From the NCBI GenBank assembly GCA_035307765.1, contig DATGHU010000025.1:21916-85915 (forward strand): a DNA stretch of 64,000 nt, written 5' to 3'. The notes beneath the pieces are model-generated. The model saw only the letters and a list, made by a program, of their open reading frames with translations. It had not been told where the DNA came from and made no database searches. The DNA comes from a bacterium (lineage in GTDB: Bacteria; Sysuimicrobiota; Sysuimicrobiia; Sysuimicrobiales; Segetimicrobiaceae). The stretch's first letter is position 1; every line of letters starts with the position of its first letter. The position numbers and the translations under genes are program-made. This document shows, piece by piece, positions 28,355 to 36,699 of this stretch.

Positions 28355-28491
28355 CCGGGCGCGGGGCCGTCGACTGCGGGAGGGCGCCCGCGGTGGGCGC
28401 GTCTTCCGCCGGCCGGCGATGTCGCGGGGCCCGCGGCGTCTTGCGGCGAAGATCAGGGCCATCACGGAGACCGCCCGCGGGGGGGAAGCGC

Positions 28492-29268
28492 ATGGGGGCC
28501 CGGACGAGAGCGTACGGGTGGATCAGCGATCTGCCGGATCACCGCGACCACCGGTACCCGATCCCCCGGCAGGTCGCGCAGCGGCTCCCGCGCCGCGTCG
28601 ACCTCCGTACGTCGTTCCCCCGAGTCTACAGCCAAGGACAGCTGCAGAGCTGCACCGCAAACGCCGTGGCGTCCGCCGTGCAGTTCGCCCGCAGAACGGA
28701 AGGGCTGCGGCCGGACTTTCAGCCCTCGCGGCTCTTCATCTATTACAACGCGCGGGCCCTCAGGGCCGACACCCGCTGCGACACCGGGGCGCAGATCCGA
28801 GATGCGATCAAGTGCGTCGCGGCGCGGGGAGCGTGTTCGGAGGATCTCTGGCCCTACCGGGTGCCGCGTTTTGAGATCAAGCCGTCACCGCGCTGCTACC
28901 GCACGGCGATCTCGCACCGGGCCGTCCGCTACCAGCGGGTGCGGCGGGACCCCCGGCTCGTCGCGTTGAGGGCCTGTCTCGCCTCCGGACATCCCTTCGT
29001 CTTCGGGATGGCCGTGTACGCGGGCTTTGAGAGCGTGCGGGTGGAGCGGTCGGGGGTGGTGCCCATGCCGGGGCGCGGGGAGCGGCATATCGGGCACGGC
29101 CACGCGGTGCTCGCGGTGGGGTACGATGATGCCGCCCGTCGGTTCATCGTGCGGAACTCGTGGGGGGAGGCGTGGGGACAGCATGGGTACTTCACGCTGC
29201 CGTACGCGTACCTGGCCGAACCGGGCCTCTCGGACGACTTCTGGACGATCCGCGCGGTGAATGCCTAG
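28492..29268 (+). CDS. Papain-like (C1A) cysteine peptidase
   Basis: ATG 28492 follows a GGGGGGAAG ribosome site and gives 258 residues. The papain triad is complete: Gln in GQLQSC before the nucleophile Cys54, His204 in GHGHAVLAVGY and Asn222 in RNSWGEAWGQHGYF. The protein lacks the long propeptide and any signal peptide, so it seems to be an intracellular or non-classically exported mature-type enzyme. The start (GWISDLPDHRDHRYPIP) is a common opening of bacterial C1 peptidases. The open frame extends to 28393 but that part has no homology. Substrate unknown. Confidence 0.85.
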   Translation: MGARTRAYGWISDLPDHRDHRYPIPRQVAQRLPRRVDLRTSFPRVYSQGQLQSCTANAVASAVQFARRTEGLRPDFQPSRLFIYYNARALRADTRCDTGAQIRDAIKCVAARGACSEDLWPYRVPRFEIKPSPRCYRTAISHRAVRYQRVRRDPRLVALRACLASGHPFVFGMAVYAGFESVRVERSGVVPMPGRGERHIGHGHAVLAVGYDDAARRFIVRNSWGEAWGQHGYFTLPYAYLAEPGLSDDFWTIRAVNA

Positions 29269-29361
29269 CCCCCCCACGGGCTCCTCCGGCAGGAGTTCCC
29301 GCCTGTTCCGCGAACACGCCCCCGCAGTCGGCACGCGCAGGCCCCTCTGAGGCGACGGTTC

Positions 29362-32052
29362 ATGCCACCTCCGCCGATCGGCACCGTAACGTTCCTGTTC
29401 ACCGACATCGCAGGGTCGACGGCGCTGCTCCAGCGCTTGGGCGACACCCCGTACGCCGATGTCCTCGCCGAGCACAGGCGCATCCTCCGCGCCGTCTTCA
29501 CCGCGCAGGGCGGCCAGCGGATCGATACGGCGGGGGATGCGACGCTGGTCGTGTTTCCGAGCGCGAGGGACGCGGTGGGGGCGGCGGTGGCGGCGCAACG
29601 TGCGCTGCGGGCGCATCGCTGGCCGGAAGATGCCCGGCTGCAGGTTCGCATGGGGATGCACACCGGAGAACCCGTCGCCGTCGCCGACGAGTACATCGGT
29701 CTGGACCTGCATCGGGCCGCGCGGATCTGTGGGGCCGGCCACGGAGGCCAGATCCTTCTGTCGGGCGCGACGGCCGGCTTGACCGAGGAGCGGCTGCCCG
29801 ACGGGGCCAGCCTGCGCGATCTGGGGATGCACCGCCTGAAGGACCTCCGCAGTCCGGAGCGCCTCTTCCAGGTCGTGCACCCCGACCTCCAGGCAGAATT
29901 TCCCCCGCTGGCGTCATCCGGGATCTTCGCGCACAACCTGCCCCACCCGGTGTCGAGTTTCGTCGGCCGCGATCGGGAAATCGTGGAGGTGACCCGCCTC
30001 ATCTCCACCTCGCGCCTGGTGACGCTCACGGGCGCGGGGGGATGCGGCAAGACGCGACTCGCCCTCAAGGTCGCGGCGGCGGCGTTGGAGGCGTACCCGG
30101 ATGGGGTGTGGCTCGTCGAGCTGGCGGCGCTGACCGATCCCGCGCTGGTGCTGCAGACCGTGGCCTCTGCGGTCGGCGTGCGCGAGGTCCCCGGCCATCC
30201 GCTGCCGGCGACCGTGGCCGACCATCTCCTCGCCAAGAAGCTCCTCTTGGTGGTCGACAACTGCGAGCATCTCGTCGAAGCATGCGCGCAGGTGGTGCGG
30301 ACGCTGCTGAGCGCCTGCGAGGAGCTCCGGGTGCTGGCCACCAGCCAGGAGGTGTTGGGGATCCCCGGGGAGGTCGCCTGGAGGGTGCCGTCCCTCTCGC
30401 TGCCGGCCGCCCGCGCCGCGCCGGACGTCGGCGCGCTGGCGGAATGCGAGGCGGTCCGTCTGTTCGTGGAACGCGCGGCGGCCGTGCAGCCGTCGTTTGC
30501 CCTCACCGCGCAGAGCGCCGCCGCGGTCGCCGACGTGTGCCGGCACCTCGATGGGATCCCGCTGGCGATCGAGCTGGCGGCGGCGCGGGTGGCCGCGCTG
30601 CCGGTCGAGGAGATCGCGGCGCGGTTGAACGATCGCTTTGCCCTTCTCACCCAGGGGGAGCGGGCGGCCCTGCCGCGGCACCGGACGCTGCAGGCGGCGA
30701 TGGACTGGAGCTACCGCCTCCTGCCGGACGCCGAGCAGGCGCTGCTCCGCCGGTTGGCGGTGTTCGCCGGAGGGTGGACGCTCGAAGCGGCGGAGGCCGT
30801 GGGGGCGGTGGATGACGGCGCGGGGTTTTACGTGCTGAATCTGCTGACGCAACTGGTCCTCAAGTCGCTCGCGGTGATCGACCAGCAGCAGGCCCCCGCG
30901 CGCTATCGGTTCCTCGAGACCGTCCGGCAGTACGGCTTGGTGCAGCTGGCGGCGGCGGGGGAGGTTGCGCGCGTGCGGGACGCGCACCTGGACTGGTATC
31001 TGGCGCTGGCGGAGCGGGCGGCTCCGGAGCTGGTGGGCGCCGCCCAGTCGGCGTGGTTCGACCGTTTCGAGGTCGAGTACGACAACCTCCGCGCCGCCCT
31101 GGAATGGTCGCTGCAGGGCGGACGCGCCGAGCGGGGACTGCGGCTGGTCGGGGCCGTGTGGCGTTTTTGGTTCGTCCGCGGGCACTTCGGCGAGGGGCGC
31201 GGTTGGGTGGAGGCCCTCCTGCGCGTCGGCGGCACCGCGCCGGGGGCGGTTCGGGCGGAGGCGCTCAAGGCCGCCGGCAATCTCGCCGTCTGGGGCCAGG
31301 GCGACTACGCGGCGGGGCGCGTCTTCTACGCGGAGAGCTTGGCGCTGTGGCGGGAGATCGGGGACACGCGCGGCGTGGCGACGGTCCTCGGCAACATGGC
31401 GTTTGTCGCCGCCGGCGAGGGGGACCTTGCGGCGGAGCGTGCCCTGCTCGAGGAGAGTCTGACGCTGCGGCGCGCGGTGAATGATCGGTGGGGGATCGCG
31501 CTGGCGTTGCACAACCTCGGCCGGATGGCGTTCCGCCAGGGAGACGATGCGAAGGCGCTCGCGCTGCTGAGCGAGAGCCTGCCGATCTGGCTCGAACTTC
31601 GGGACGCGCAGCACATCGCGATGGGATTGAGCAACCTGGGGCTGGTGGCCATCAGGCAGGGAGACTACGCTCGGGCTCGTCAGCTGCTGCTGGAGAGTCT
31701 GGACATCCGGCGCGAGCTGGGGGACCAATCCGGGATCGCCTACCAGCTGGAGGGGTTTGCCAGCCTCGCGGCGGCGCAGCAGCAGGTCGAGCGGGCGGCG
31801 CGGTTGTTTGGGGCGGCGGCCGCGCTGCGCGAGGCCATCGGCGTGCCCCTCCTGTCCTCCGACCGCCCCGACTACGACCGGGCCGTCGCCGCGGCGCGCG
31901 CGGGGCTGGGCGAGGAGGCGTTCGCCGCCGCGTCATCCGCGGGGCGGGCGATGACGCTCGAGGAGGCGGTGGCCGACGCCCGAAGGGGCGAGGAGGAGAA
32001 CGGTCCCGCCCGGGGAAACACCGAAGCAGCGCACGTGGAAGACCCGCCGTAG
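29362..32052 (+). CDS. Class III adenylate/guanylate cyclase - STAND ATPase - TPR regulator
   Basis: The 896-residue protein has three parts. The cyclase domain (about 5-175) shows the metal sites FTDIAGSTALL and GDATLVVF and the HTGEPVAVADEYIGLDLHRAAR block. An NB-ARC/STAND ATPase follows with Walker A TGAGGCGKTRLAL (about 220-232), Walker B LLLVVDNCEHL and GIPLAIELAAARV. The C-terminal third (about 600-830) is a TPR array with repeated LHNLGRMAFRQGD- and LSNLGLVAIRQGD-like units. Such proteins act as signalling switches in which ligand or partner binding to TPRs controls ATPase and cyclase output. No DNA-binding domain is seen. It is the longest protein of this accessory stretch. Confidence 0.9.
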   Translation: MPPPPIGTVTFLFTDIAGSTALLQRLGDTPYADVLAEHRRILRAVFTAQGGQRIDTAGDATLVVFPSARDAVGAAVAAQRALRAHRWPEDARLQVRMGMHTGEPVAVADEYIGLDLHRAARICGAGHGGQILLSGATAGLTEERLPDGASLRDLGMHRLKDLRSPERLFQVVHPDLQAEFPPLASSGIFAHNLPHPVSSFVGRDREIVEVTRLISTSRLVTLTGAGGCGKTRLALKVAAAALEAYPDGVWLVELAALTDPALVLQTVASAVGVREVPGHPLPATVADHLLAKKLLLVVDNCEHLVEACAQVVRTLLSACEELRVLATSQEVLGIPGEVAWRVPSLSLPAARAAPDVGALAECEAVRLFVERAAAVQPSFALTAQSAAAVADVCRHLDGIPLAIELAAARVAALPVEEIAARLNDRFALLTQGERAALPRHRTLQAAMDWSYRLLPDAEQALLRRLAVFAGGWTLEAAEAVGAVDDGAGFYVLNLLTQLVLKSLAVIDQQQAPARYRFLETVRQYGLVQLAAAGEVARVRDAHLDWYLALAERAAPELVGAAQSAWFDRFEVEYDNLRAALEWSLQGGRAERGLRLVGAVWRFWFVRGHFGEGRGWVEALLRVGGTAPGAVRAEALKAAGNLAVWGQGDYAAGRVFYAESLALWREIGDTRGVATVLGNMAFVAAGEGDLAAERALLEESLTLRRAVNDRWGIALALHNLGRMAFRQGDDAKALALLSESLPIWLELRDAQHIAMGLSNLGLVAIRQGDYARARQLLLESLDIRRELGDQSGIAYQLEGFASLAAAQQQVERAARLFGAAAALREAIGVPLLSSDRPDYDRAVAAARAGLGEEAFAAASSAGRAMTLEEAVADARRGEEENGPARGNTEAAHVEDPP

Positions 32053-32074
32053 GTGATGGACCGGGAGGGAACGC

Positions 32075-32203
32075 ATGGGGAACAACGGAGCCGGAGCGGC
32101 CAAGCCGGGCAAACCGAAGAGGAAGCCAAAAGTCGCCGGCCGGAAGCGCACCGCACGCGGCGGCGCCTCCAGGCGCGTCGCCAAGGGGCGGAAGCGGCGC
32201 TAG
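32075..32203 (+). CDS. Very small, highly basic protein (42 aa)
   Basis: ATG 32075 with GGGAGGGA at 32063-32070 opens a 42-codon frame that ends in TAG at 32201. The product has 17 Lys/Arg and no acidic residue. It begins MGNNGAGAAKPGKPKRKP and ends RRVAKGRKRR. The AKP/KPK pattern resembles the disordered tails of histone H1-like and HU-like nucleoid proteins, or small ribosome-associated basic peptides. It is preceded by the cyclase-STAND gene by 22 bases. Low sequence complexity limits homology claims; the ribosome site and codon use are the main support. Confidence 0.55.
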   Translation: MGNNGAGAAKPGKPKRKPKVAGRKRTARGGASRRVAKGRKRR

Positions 32204-32669
32204 AGGCCCGCACAACGGCGATCGAGATCTTGTTCGTCGTGTAAGGGAGGGCCACCTCGAGAGATCCCGACCCCGGAGGCAGAGGAAGTCGCCCCCGGTC
32301 CTGAGCGTCCCCGAAAAGCATCTACCCGGTCGACCTTCGCGGACGTCGTCGTCGGACATACCCCCACGGCGATGGCGGGCCCTGGCGGTTTCGCGCGCGA
32401 CCCCAACCTAGCCACGTCATCCGCTCTTGATTTCAGATCCCCGCGCCCGACGGAACGTCCGTTTCCTCGACCGCGGCCGAACCACGCCGCTCGAGGTCGG
32501 CGGCCCCCACCATCCGAGCCGGGCCCCCCACCAATCCGCGCAGGCGAGGAGTGCGAAGAGGGCGGTGGGAGCAGAGATAGGGGAAGGGGGGGTGGCGACG
32601 TCAAGGCGGGTCGAGGGCCGCATCTGATCGGAGGTAGGGTGACCATACTTTGAGCTGAGGTGAGACGCG
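32204..32669. other. Gene-free stretch
   Basis: I see no convincing gene in these 466 bases. Short overlapping frames in several phases are all Arg/Pro/Ser-rich shadows. A GAGGTGAGA ribosome-site-like stretch just before 32670 belongs to the next gene. Confidence 0.4.
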
Positions 32670-33017
32670 ATGAAGATGCCCTGGAAAGTGGTCGTGGTGT
32701 TGGTGATCGCCATGCTCGTCGTCGGACAGGTCATGACGCTTCGAGCGCTCGCTTCGATGAGCGAGAATTTGGAAGGGGCGCACACCGCCCTGGCGGCCGC
32801 ACAGGCCGCGCTGGACAAGGCGGGCAAGGATTATCAGACGATGGCCTCCCACTGGAACGCGATGGGCAAGATGTCGGGGATGACCGCGGCCGACAAGGAG
32901 ATGTGGAAGCTGGTCGGCGAGTCGGCGGCCACCCAAAAAGCGATGTGGGACTCGAGCGCAAGCGCGCTCAAGTCCATCGAGGGGATCTGGAAGCAGGCGG
33001 CCAACCAGAACAAGTAA
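32670..33017 (+). CDS. Small exported or membrane-anchored helical protein, unknown function
   Basis: The 115-residue product has a basic start and a strong hydrophobic helix (WKVVVVLVIAMLVVGQVM), then an Ala/Lys/Met-rich helical region likely to form a coiled coil (LEGAHTALAAAQAALDKAGKDY and ATQKAMWDSSASALKSIEGIW). A purine-rich GAGGTGAGA precedes the ATG. A strong stem-loop follows at 33040-33070. I do not recognise a family. Confidence 0.65.
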   Translation: MKMPWKVVVVLVIAMLVVGQVMTLRALASMSENLEGAHTALAAAQAALDKAGKDYQTMASHWNAMGKMSGMTAADKEMWKLVGESAATQKAMWDSSASALKSIEGIWKQAANQNK

Positions 33018-33039
33018 CCGGGGATCCCCCCCCCGACCG

Positions 33040-33070
33040 CGGCCGGCTCTCCCATCGGGGGGGCCGGCCG
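33040..33070 (+). terminator. Strong GC hairpin after small helical protein gene
   Basis: CGGCCGGCTCTCCC (33040-33053) pairs with GGGGGGGCCGGCCG (33057-33070) apart from G-T wobbles, with a three-base loop. No U-run follows, so termination would need Rho or another mechanism. Confidence 0.5.
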
Positions 33071-33476
33071 TCGGCGCGTCGGGAGGTCGCGAATTTGTCC
33101 CGCGGCCCCGACGAGGATCGGACGGGCGGGCAGGGGTTTCTGTTCCCGCTCAGGTCGATCCTATGGCCCAGCCGGGCCGGCCTTCGGATGTGGCGGGGAT
33201 AGCCCAACACACGCGCGGGTGCATCGCGATCGGGGTCAATCGCGATGCCAGGAGCCGAACGGTGTCGTGCTGCCTTTCGGACGGGTGTGTGGCGGGCGCA
33301 AAGGGCCGCGCCTCTAGGCGTTGAGAGTGGATGAGGAAACATAGACTGCGGGTGTGATCAGCGAAGGCAGCGCGCCCAGCAAGTCGGGACTCTCAGAGTG
33401 AGGCCGGGAGGGACGACCCAGTTTCCAGCCAGTCGTGCGTATCGTCGCCTCGCATGCGCTAGGTTGCCTTCCCGGA
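33071..33476. other. Gene-free stretch before the toxin-antitoxin module
   Basis: No supported gene, RNA or mobile element is visible in these 406 bases. Base composition falls toward the right, as in the following accessory segment. Confidence 0.4.
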
Positions 33477-33505
33477 TTGACAATGAGGCTTCTTGAGGCT
33501 ACATT
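33477..33505 (+). promoter_or_regulatory. Promoter and possible operator of the toxin-antitoxin pair
   Basis: TTGACA (33477-33482), a 17-base spacer and TACATT (33500-33505) make a near-consensus promoter. The GTG start follows only 6 bases later, giving a leaderless mRNA. The spacer holds two TGAGGCT copies ten bases apart (33484-33490, 33494-33500), a possible operator for antitoxin autoregulation. Confidence 0.6.
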
Positions 33506-33511
33506 TAGGGT

Positions 33512-33805
33512 GTGAAAACCGTTGGGCTGCGGGAGCTGAAGAATCGTCTGAGCCTGTACATCCGCCATGTGCGCGGGGGGCATGCCGTGGTGGTGACGGA
33601 TCGCGGCCACGTGGTCGCGGAACTGCAACCCCCGGGCCAGTTACCGCTCGGGTCCCGGGTCGATCCTGCCCTCGCTCGGCTGGCGAACCGTGACCTCCTC
33701 GTTGTGGGGGCGCCGAATGGCGCGGACGTCTACCCGCGCTTGCGCCCCTTGCTCCGGTCGACCTCTGCGCAGCAGCTGCTCGATGCCGATCGAGGTGTCC
33801 GTTGA
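33512..33805 (+). CDS. Type II antitoxin, Phd/YefM-like
   Basis: The 97-residue protein begins MKTVGLRELKNRLSLYIRHVRGGHAVVVTDRG, the compact N-terminal DNA-binding fold of Phd/YefM antitoxins. The C-terminal half is the expected toxin-binding tail, which is usually disordered. The start is a GTG at a leaderless position after a good promoter. Its stop overlaps the toxin start in a TTGA arrangement, so the pair is coupled. Autorepression is typical of the family and fits the spacer repeats, but is inferred. Confidence 0.8.
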   Translation: MKTVGLRELKNRLSLYIRHVRGGHAVVVTDRGHVVAELQPPGQLPLGSRVDPALARLANRDLLVVGAPNGADVYPRLRPLLRSTSAQQLLDADRGVR

Positions 33806-34239
33806 GGATCTACGCGGAGTCGAGCGCGATTTTGGCGTGGCTCCTGGGCGAAGCGGTCGGAGAGGTCGCCCGGCACCATTTGTCAGGTGCAGAATCGGTC
33901 TTCACGTCGGTTCTGACCCTCGTTGAGTGTGAGCGGGCGCTCATTCGAGCGCGAACACTTGAGGAGGTCGCGGAGGTGGAACTGGCCGATCGCCGCCGCA
34001 TTCTGGCGAAGGCCAGCGCGCACTGGCACCGCGTTCCGCTTCGCGACGAGATCCTTGACCGCGCCAAGCGGCCATTTCCGATCGAGCCGGTGAGGACGCT
34101 GGACGCCATCCACCTGGCCAGTGCCCTCGTGGCCCGGTCGGCAGTACCTGACGTGGTCCTCCTCACGCTGGATCGACGAATTCGTGAAGCCAGCGGTGGG
34201 CTCGGCTTCCAGGTCGTGCCGTCCGGAGTCGGGACGTAG
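33802..34239 (+). CDS. PIN-domain toxin, VapC type
   Basis: PIN-domain toxins are Mg-dependent RNases that cleave tRNA or rRNA. The 145 residues start MRIYAESSAILAWLLGE. The first acidic ligand is Glu6 where most VapC have Asp. Further acidic positions are Glu in TLVECERAL, Asp in RTLDAIHLAS and Asp in LTLDRRIRE. The YAESSA form is a known variant of the family, so activity is plausible. The TTG start overlaps the antitoxin stop by four bases. The pair lies at the left edge of the low-G+C island. Confidence 0.8.
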   Translation: MRIYAESSAILAWLLGEAVGEVARHHLSGAESVFTSVLTLVECERALIRARTLEEVAEVELADRRRILAKASAHWHRVPLRDEILDRAKRPFPIEPVRTLDAIHLASALVARSAVPDVVLLTLDRRIREASGGLGFQVVPSGVGT

Positions 34240-34290
34240 GAGCCGAAACCGGAAGAAAACTTCGTCGTCCCTTTCACCTGGCCTTGGCAT

Positions 34291-34303
34291 TGTGCCGGAG
34301 GAG
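34291..34303 (+). repeat. att-like repeat, copy 1
   Basis: The 12 bases GTGCCGGAGGAG match the 3' end of the minus-strand tRNA-Leu gene at 39421-39432. Followed by GCGCACCCCC, while the tRNA copy continues differently. Short enough to occur by chance. Confidence 0.35.
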
Positions 34304-34346
34304 CGCACCCCCCTTCAATCGGTATGGCCGGTCGTAAAAGTCAGGG

Positions 34347-34655
34347 TTGCCTAGCGCGACACCGCGAGCTACCTTACCCAGGAGACCGAAATCTGCGACG
34401 GACCCGGCAGCGAGTCATGCGGCCGCTGTTGCAAGCGTGCTGCTGGAGAAGGCCGCAGGCGAGGGCTTTGAGCGTTTCCGCGCCCCTCTCAAACCGCTTC
34501 GCTTCCGGATCGAGGCACCCCCTGTGCCTGCCATCGTTCCGCGCCAGATCGGCGCGCCGCCCTCCTGGTCGCTTCATGAATCCCCGGCGGAGGCCCTCGG
34601 CGCTGCGTATGAAGCGGGAGGCACCTTCGCCCGGCGCCTGGGCGCGCGCCTGTGA
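34347..34655 (+). CDS. Doubtful hypothetical protein between att-like repeats
   Basis: A TTG-started frame of 102 codons shows strong G/C third-position preference and a sensible tail (SWSLHESPAEALGAAYEAGG), so it may be the C-terminal remnant of a real gene. There is no good ribosome site and no recognised family. A frame of similar length starting at 34324 competes with it. Confidence 0.3.
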   Translation: MPSATPRATLPRRPKSATDPAASHAAAVASVLLEKAAGEGFERFRAPLKPLRFRIEAPPVPAIVPRQIGAPPSWSLHESPAEALGAAYEAGGTFARRLGARL

Positions 34656-34689
34656 CGGGTAGCCCATCATAACATCTAAACATCTGTGA

Positions 34690-34700
34690 TGCCGGAGGAG
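34690..34700 (+). repeat. att-like repeat, copy 2
   Basis: TGCCGGAGGAG followed by CGACACCCCC is a near copy of the sequence at 34291 (followed by CGCACCCCCC) and of the tRNA-Leu 3' end. Confidence 0.35.
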
Positions 34701-34788
34701 CGACACCCCCATCTGCCGGCGGCGGCCGCGGCGGGGGGCCTCTTGGCGTGCGGTGGGGGCCACGGGCGGCGTTGACGAATAGTTCGTT

Positions 34789-36699
34789 ATGACCATCGAG
34801 CGCTTCAAGCGGCTTCCGCGACGGTCCGACGATGAGTGGCAGGGGGGCATCGCCCAGGTCCTGACCTGGATCGAGCGGGGTCCTGACGGTAGACCGTATC
34901 GCCCATGGGCGGGGATCTGGGTCAGCCAGAAGAGCGGATTCGTCCATCTCAAGATGGAGTCGGAGCCGGGTGCGCACGACTGGACCCTGGCGGTGGATGC
35001 GCTCGTTGAGTTCGGGCTGAAGCGGCAGCTCGCCGGCTACCGGCCGGGAAGACTGCAGGTTAGGGACAAGGATCTGGGCGTCCGCCTGCTCAACGCGATC
35101 GGGGACAGTGATCTTGCGCTCACGGTCTTGCCCGACCTTCCCGCGGTGCGAGACGTGCTTACCAATATGGCCGAGCGTATAGCCGGCGCGCCCCTGCCGC
35201 CGAACGCCCTCGACGCGGCCGACGTGACCGTAGATCGGATGCGCGCCTTTGCGGAGGCGGCGAGGCGCTTCTACGAAGCCGCGCTCTGGCGCTATCTTTC
35301 GGACGAGGACCTGATCCTTGTGGAGTCTCCCGCAGTGGTACACGGCCTCAGTCACGTGACCGTCCTCGGTGCCGCAGGGCAGACCTTCGGGCTCGGCTTC
35401 TTCGAATCGGCCGCCGACCACACCGAGGTGCAAGAGTCGCCTGGGCCTGAGCACTTCATGGCGCGGGCACGGTGGTCGCTCTTCTACGGTCCAATCTCAC
35501 ATTTGCCGTTCGGCGACGCGGATCTCTGGCAGGAGCATGGCCTCCCGGTCGCTGGAGACGACGCGTATCCCATCGCAATCCAATTCAAGCCCGGCGGGAC
35601 CCCGCGCCGGCCGGATGTCGGCGTGCTCTCCTATCTGGAGGGCTTGCTTCGGGCACTTGCCGAGACCACCGAGACTGAGATAGATCGGGGACGCTGGACT
35701 CGTCGGCTGGAGACCTATGAAGGACCGGCGACCTACCGGCTATGCATTCCCGATCTGCTCAAGCCACTCGACGCGCCGGTCGGGCGGCAGGTCGGCCTGC
35801 ACGACCGGAGAGCGATGGAGCGCGTCATGTTGGAGATGGAACGGTTCATGGCGGCCTCGGAGTTCGAAGACATTGAGCAGGCGAACGAGGCGATTCGGCG
35901 GCGCTTCAGGGGGCCTATGGATGCCGTCCCTTCAACCGGCTCGACGCCGATCGAAAAGGCGCAGGAGATGGCCTACCGGGCGTTCCAGGCCCGCGGGCGG
36001 CGCCGGATCCAACTGGTCCGGAGGGCGCTCGAACTATCCGGAGACTGCGCGGATGCCTATGTGATCCTGGCGGAACAGAGCGAGGACGTTGCGAAGGCAG
36101 TTGATCTTTACGCGCAAGGCGTCGCCGCCGGCGAGCGCGCGCTCGGACCCGGGACGTTCGCTCAGAACGCCGGGCGCTTCTGGGAACTGATTGCCACCCG
36201 GCCCTACATGCGCTCCCGCATGGGGCTCGCGCAGTGCTTGGAGGAACTTGGCCGACGGGGCGAGGCAATCGGCCATTACCGGGAGCTCCTCCGCTTGAAT
36301 CCGCATGACAACCAGGGTGTCCGTTTCAGCCTCCTCCCCGCTCTGCTCATCTCCGGGCTCGATGGCGAAGCTGGAGCGCTCCTCGAGCAGTTCCGGGGCG
36401 ATCCAACCGCCGTGTTGTTGTACGGCCGGTCGCTCTTGATGTTCCGCCGCGAAGGCGACAGCCCGGCTGCGCGCGCGGGTCTGCGCCGGGCGCTGGGAGC
36501 CAACCATCGTGTTCGGAAGTACCTGACAGGCACAGCGGAGTTGCCGGCTACCGATCCGCCCTCATACGCGCTCGGCAGCGACGAGGAGGCGGTGATCTGC
36601 GCCCGAGCGCTGGCGGACGTTTGGCAGACCACGCCGGGCGCCGCGGAGTGGTTGCGAACAGAGGCGCGCGCGAAGAAGTCGCGCAAGCGGAGGTTCTAA
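34789..36699 (+). CDS. Large protein with C-terminal TPR-like region, unknown function
   Basis: The 636-residue protein has an N-terminal region of about 390 residues that I do not recognise (contains IERFKRLPRRSDDEWQGG and an acidic central part). From about residue 390 there are helical pairs resembling TPRs (RRIQLVRRALELSGDCADAYVILAEQ; LAQCLEELGRRGEAIGHYRELLRLNPHD). It ends with a basic RAKKSRKRRF tail. The overall order matches a family of plant and bacterial proteins with a C-terminal ST7-like TPR part. Codon use is less extreme in G+C than the flanking housekeeping genes. The ATG follows a short dyad at 34775-34787. Confidence 0.75.
   Translation: MTIERFKRLPRRSDDEWQGGIAQVLTWIERGPDGRPYRPWAGIWVSQKSGFVHLKMESEPGAHDWTLAVDALVEFGLKRQLAGYRPGRLQVRDKDLGVRLLNAIGDSDLALTVLPDLPAVRDVLTNMAERIAGAPLPPNALDAADVTVDRMRAFAEAARRFYEAALWRYLSDEDLILVESPAVVHGLSHVTVLGAAGQTFGLGFFESAADHTEVQESPGPEHFMARARWSLFYGPISHLPFGDADLWQEHGLPVAGDDAYPIAIQFKPGGTPRRPDVGVLSYLEGLLRALAETTETEIDRGRWTRRLETYEGPATYRLCIPDLLKPLDAPVGRQVGLHDRRAMERVMLEMERFMAASEFEDIEQANEAIRRRFRGPMDAVPSTGSTPIEKAQEMAYRAFQARGRRRIQLVRRALELSGDCADAYVILAEQSEDVAKAVDLYAQGVAAGERALGPGTFAQNAGRFWELIATRPYMRSRMGLAQCLEELGRRGEAIGHYRELLRLNPHDNQGVRFSLLPALLISGLDGEAGALLEQFRGDPTAVLLYGRSLLMFRREGDSPAARAGLRRALGANHRVRKYLTGTAELPATDPPSYALGSDEEAVICARALADVWQTTPGAAEWLRTEARAKKSRKRRF

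Larger units (their letters stand above)
34240..34788. other. 549-base junction with att-like repeats
   Basis: This stretch contains two copies of a TGCCGGAGGAG motif (34291-34303 and 34690-34700) that match the 3' end of tRNA-Leu(CAA) at 39421-39432. Between them is one doubtful reading frame (34347-34655). An ACGAA-TAG-TTCGT dyad at 34775-34787 directly precedes the next ATG and may be an operator. Confidence 0.5.
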
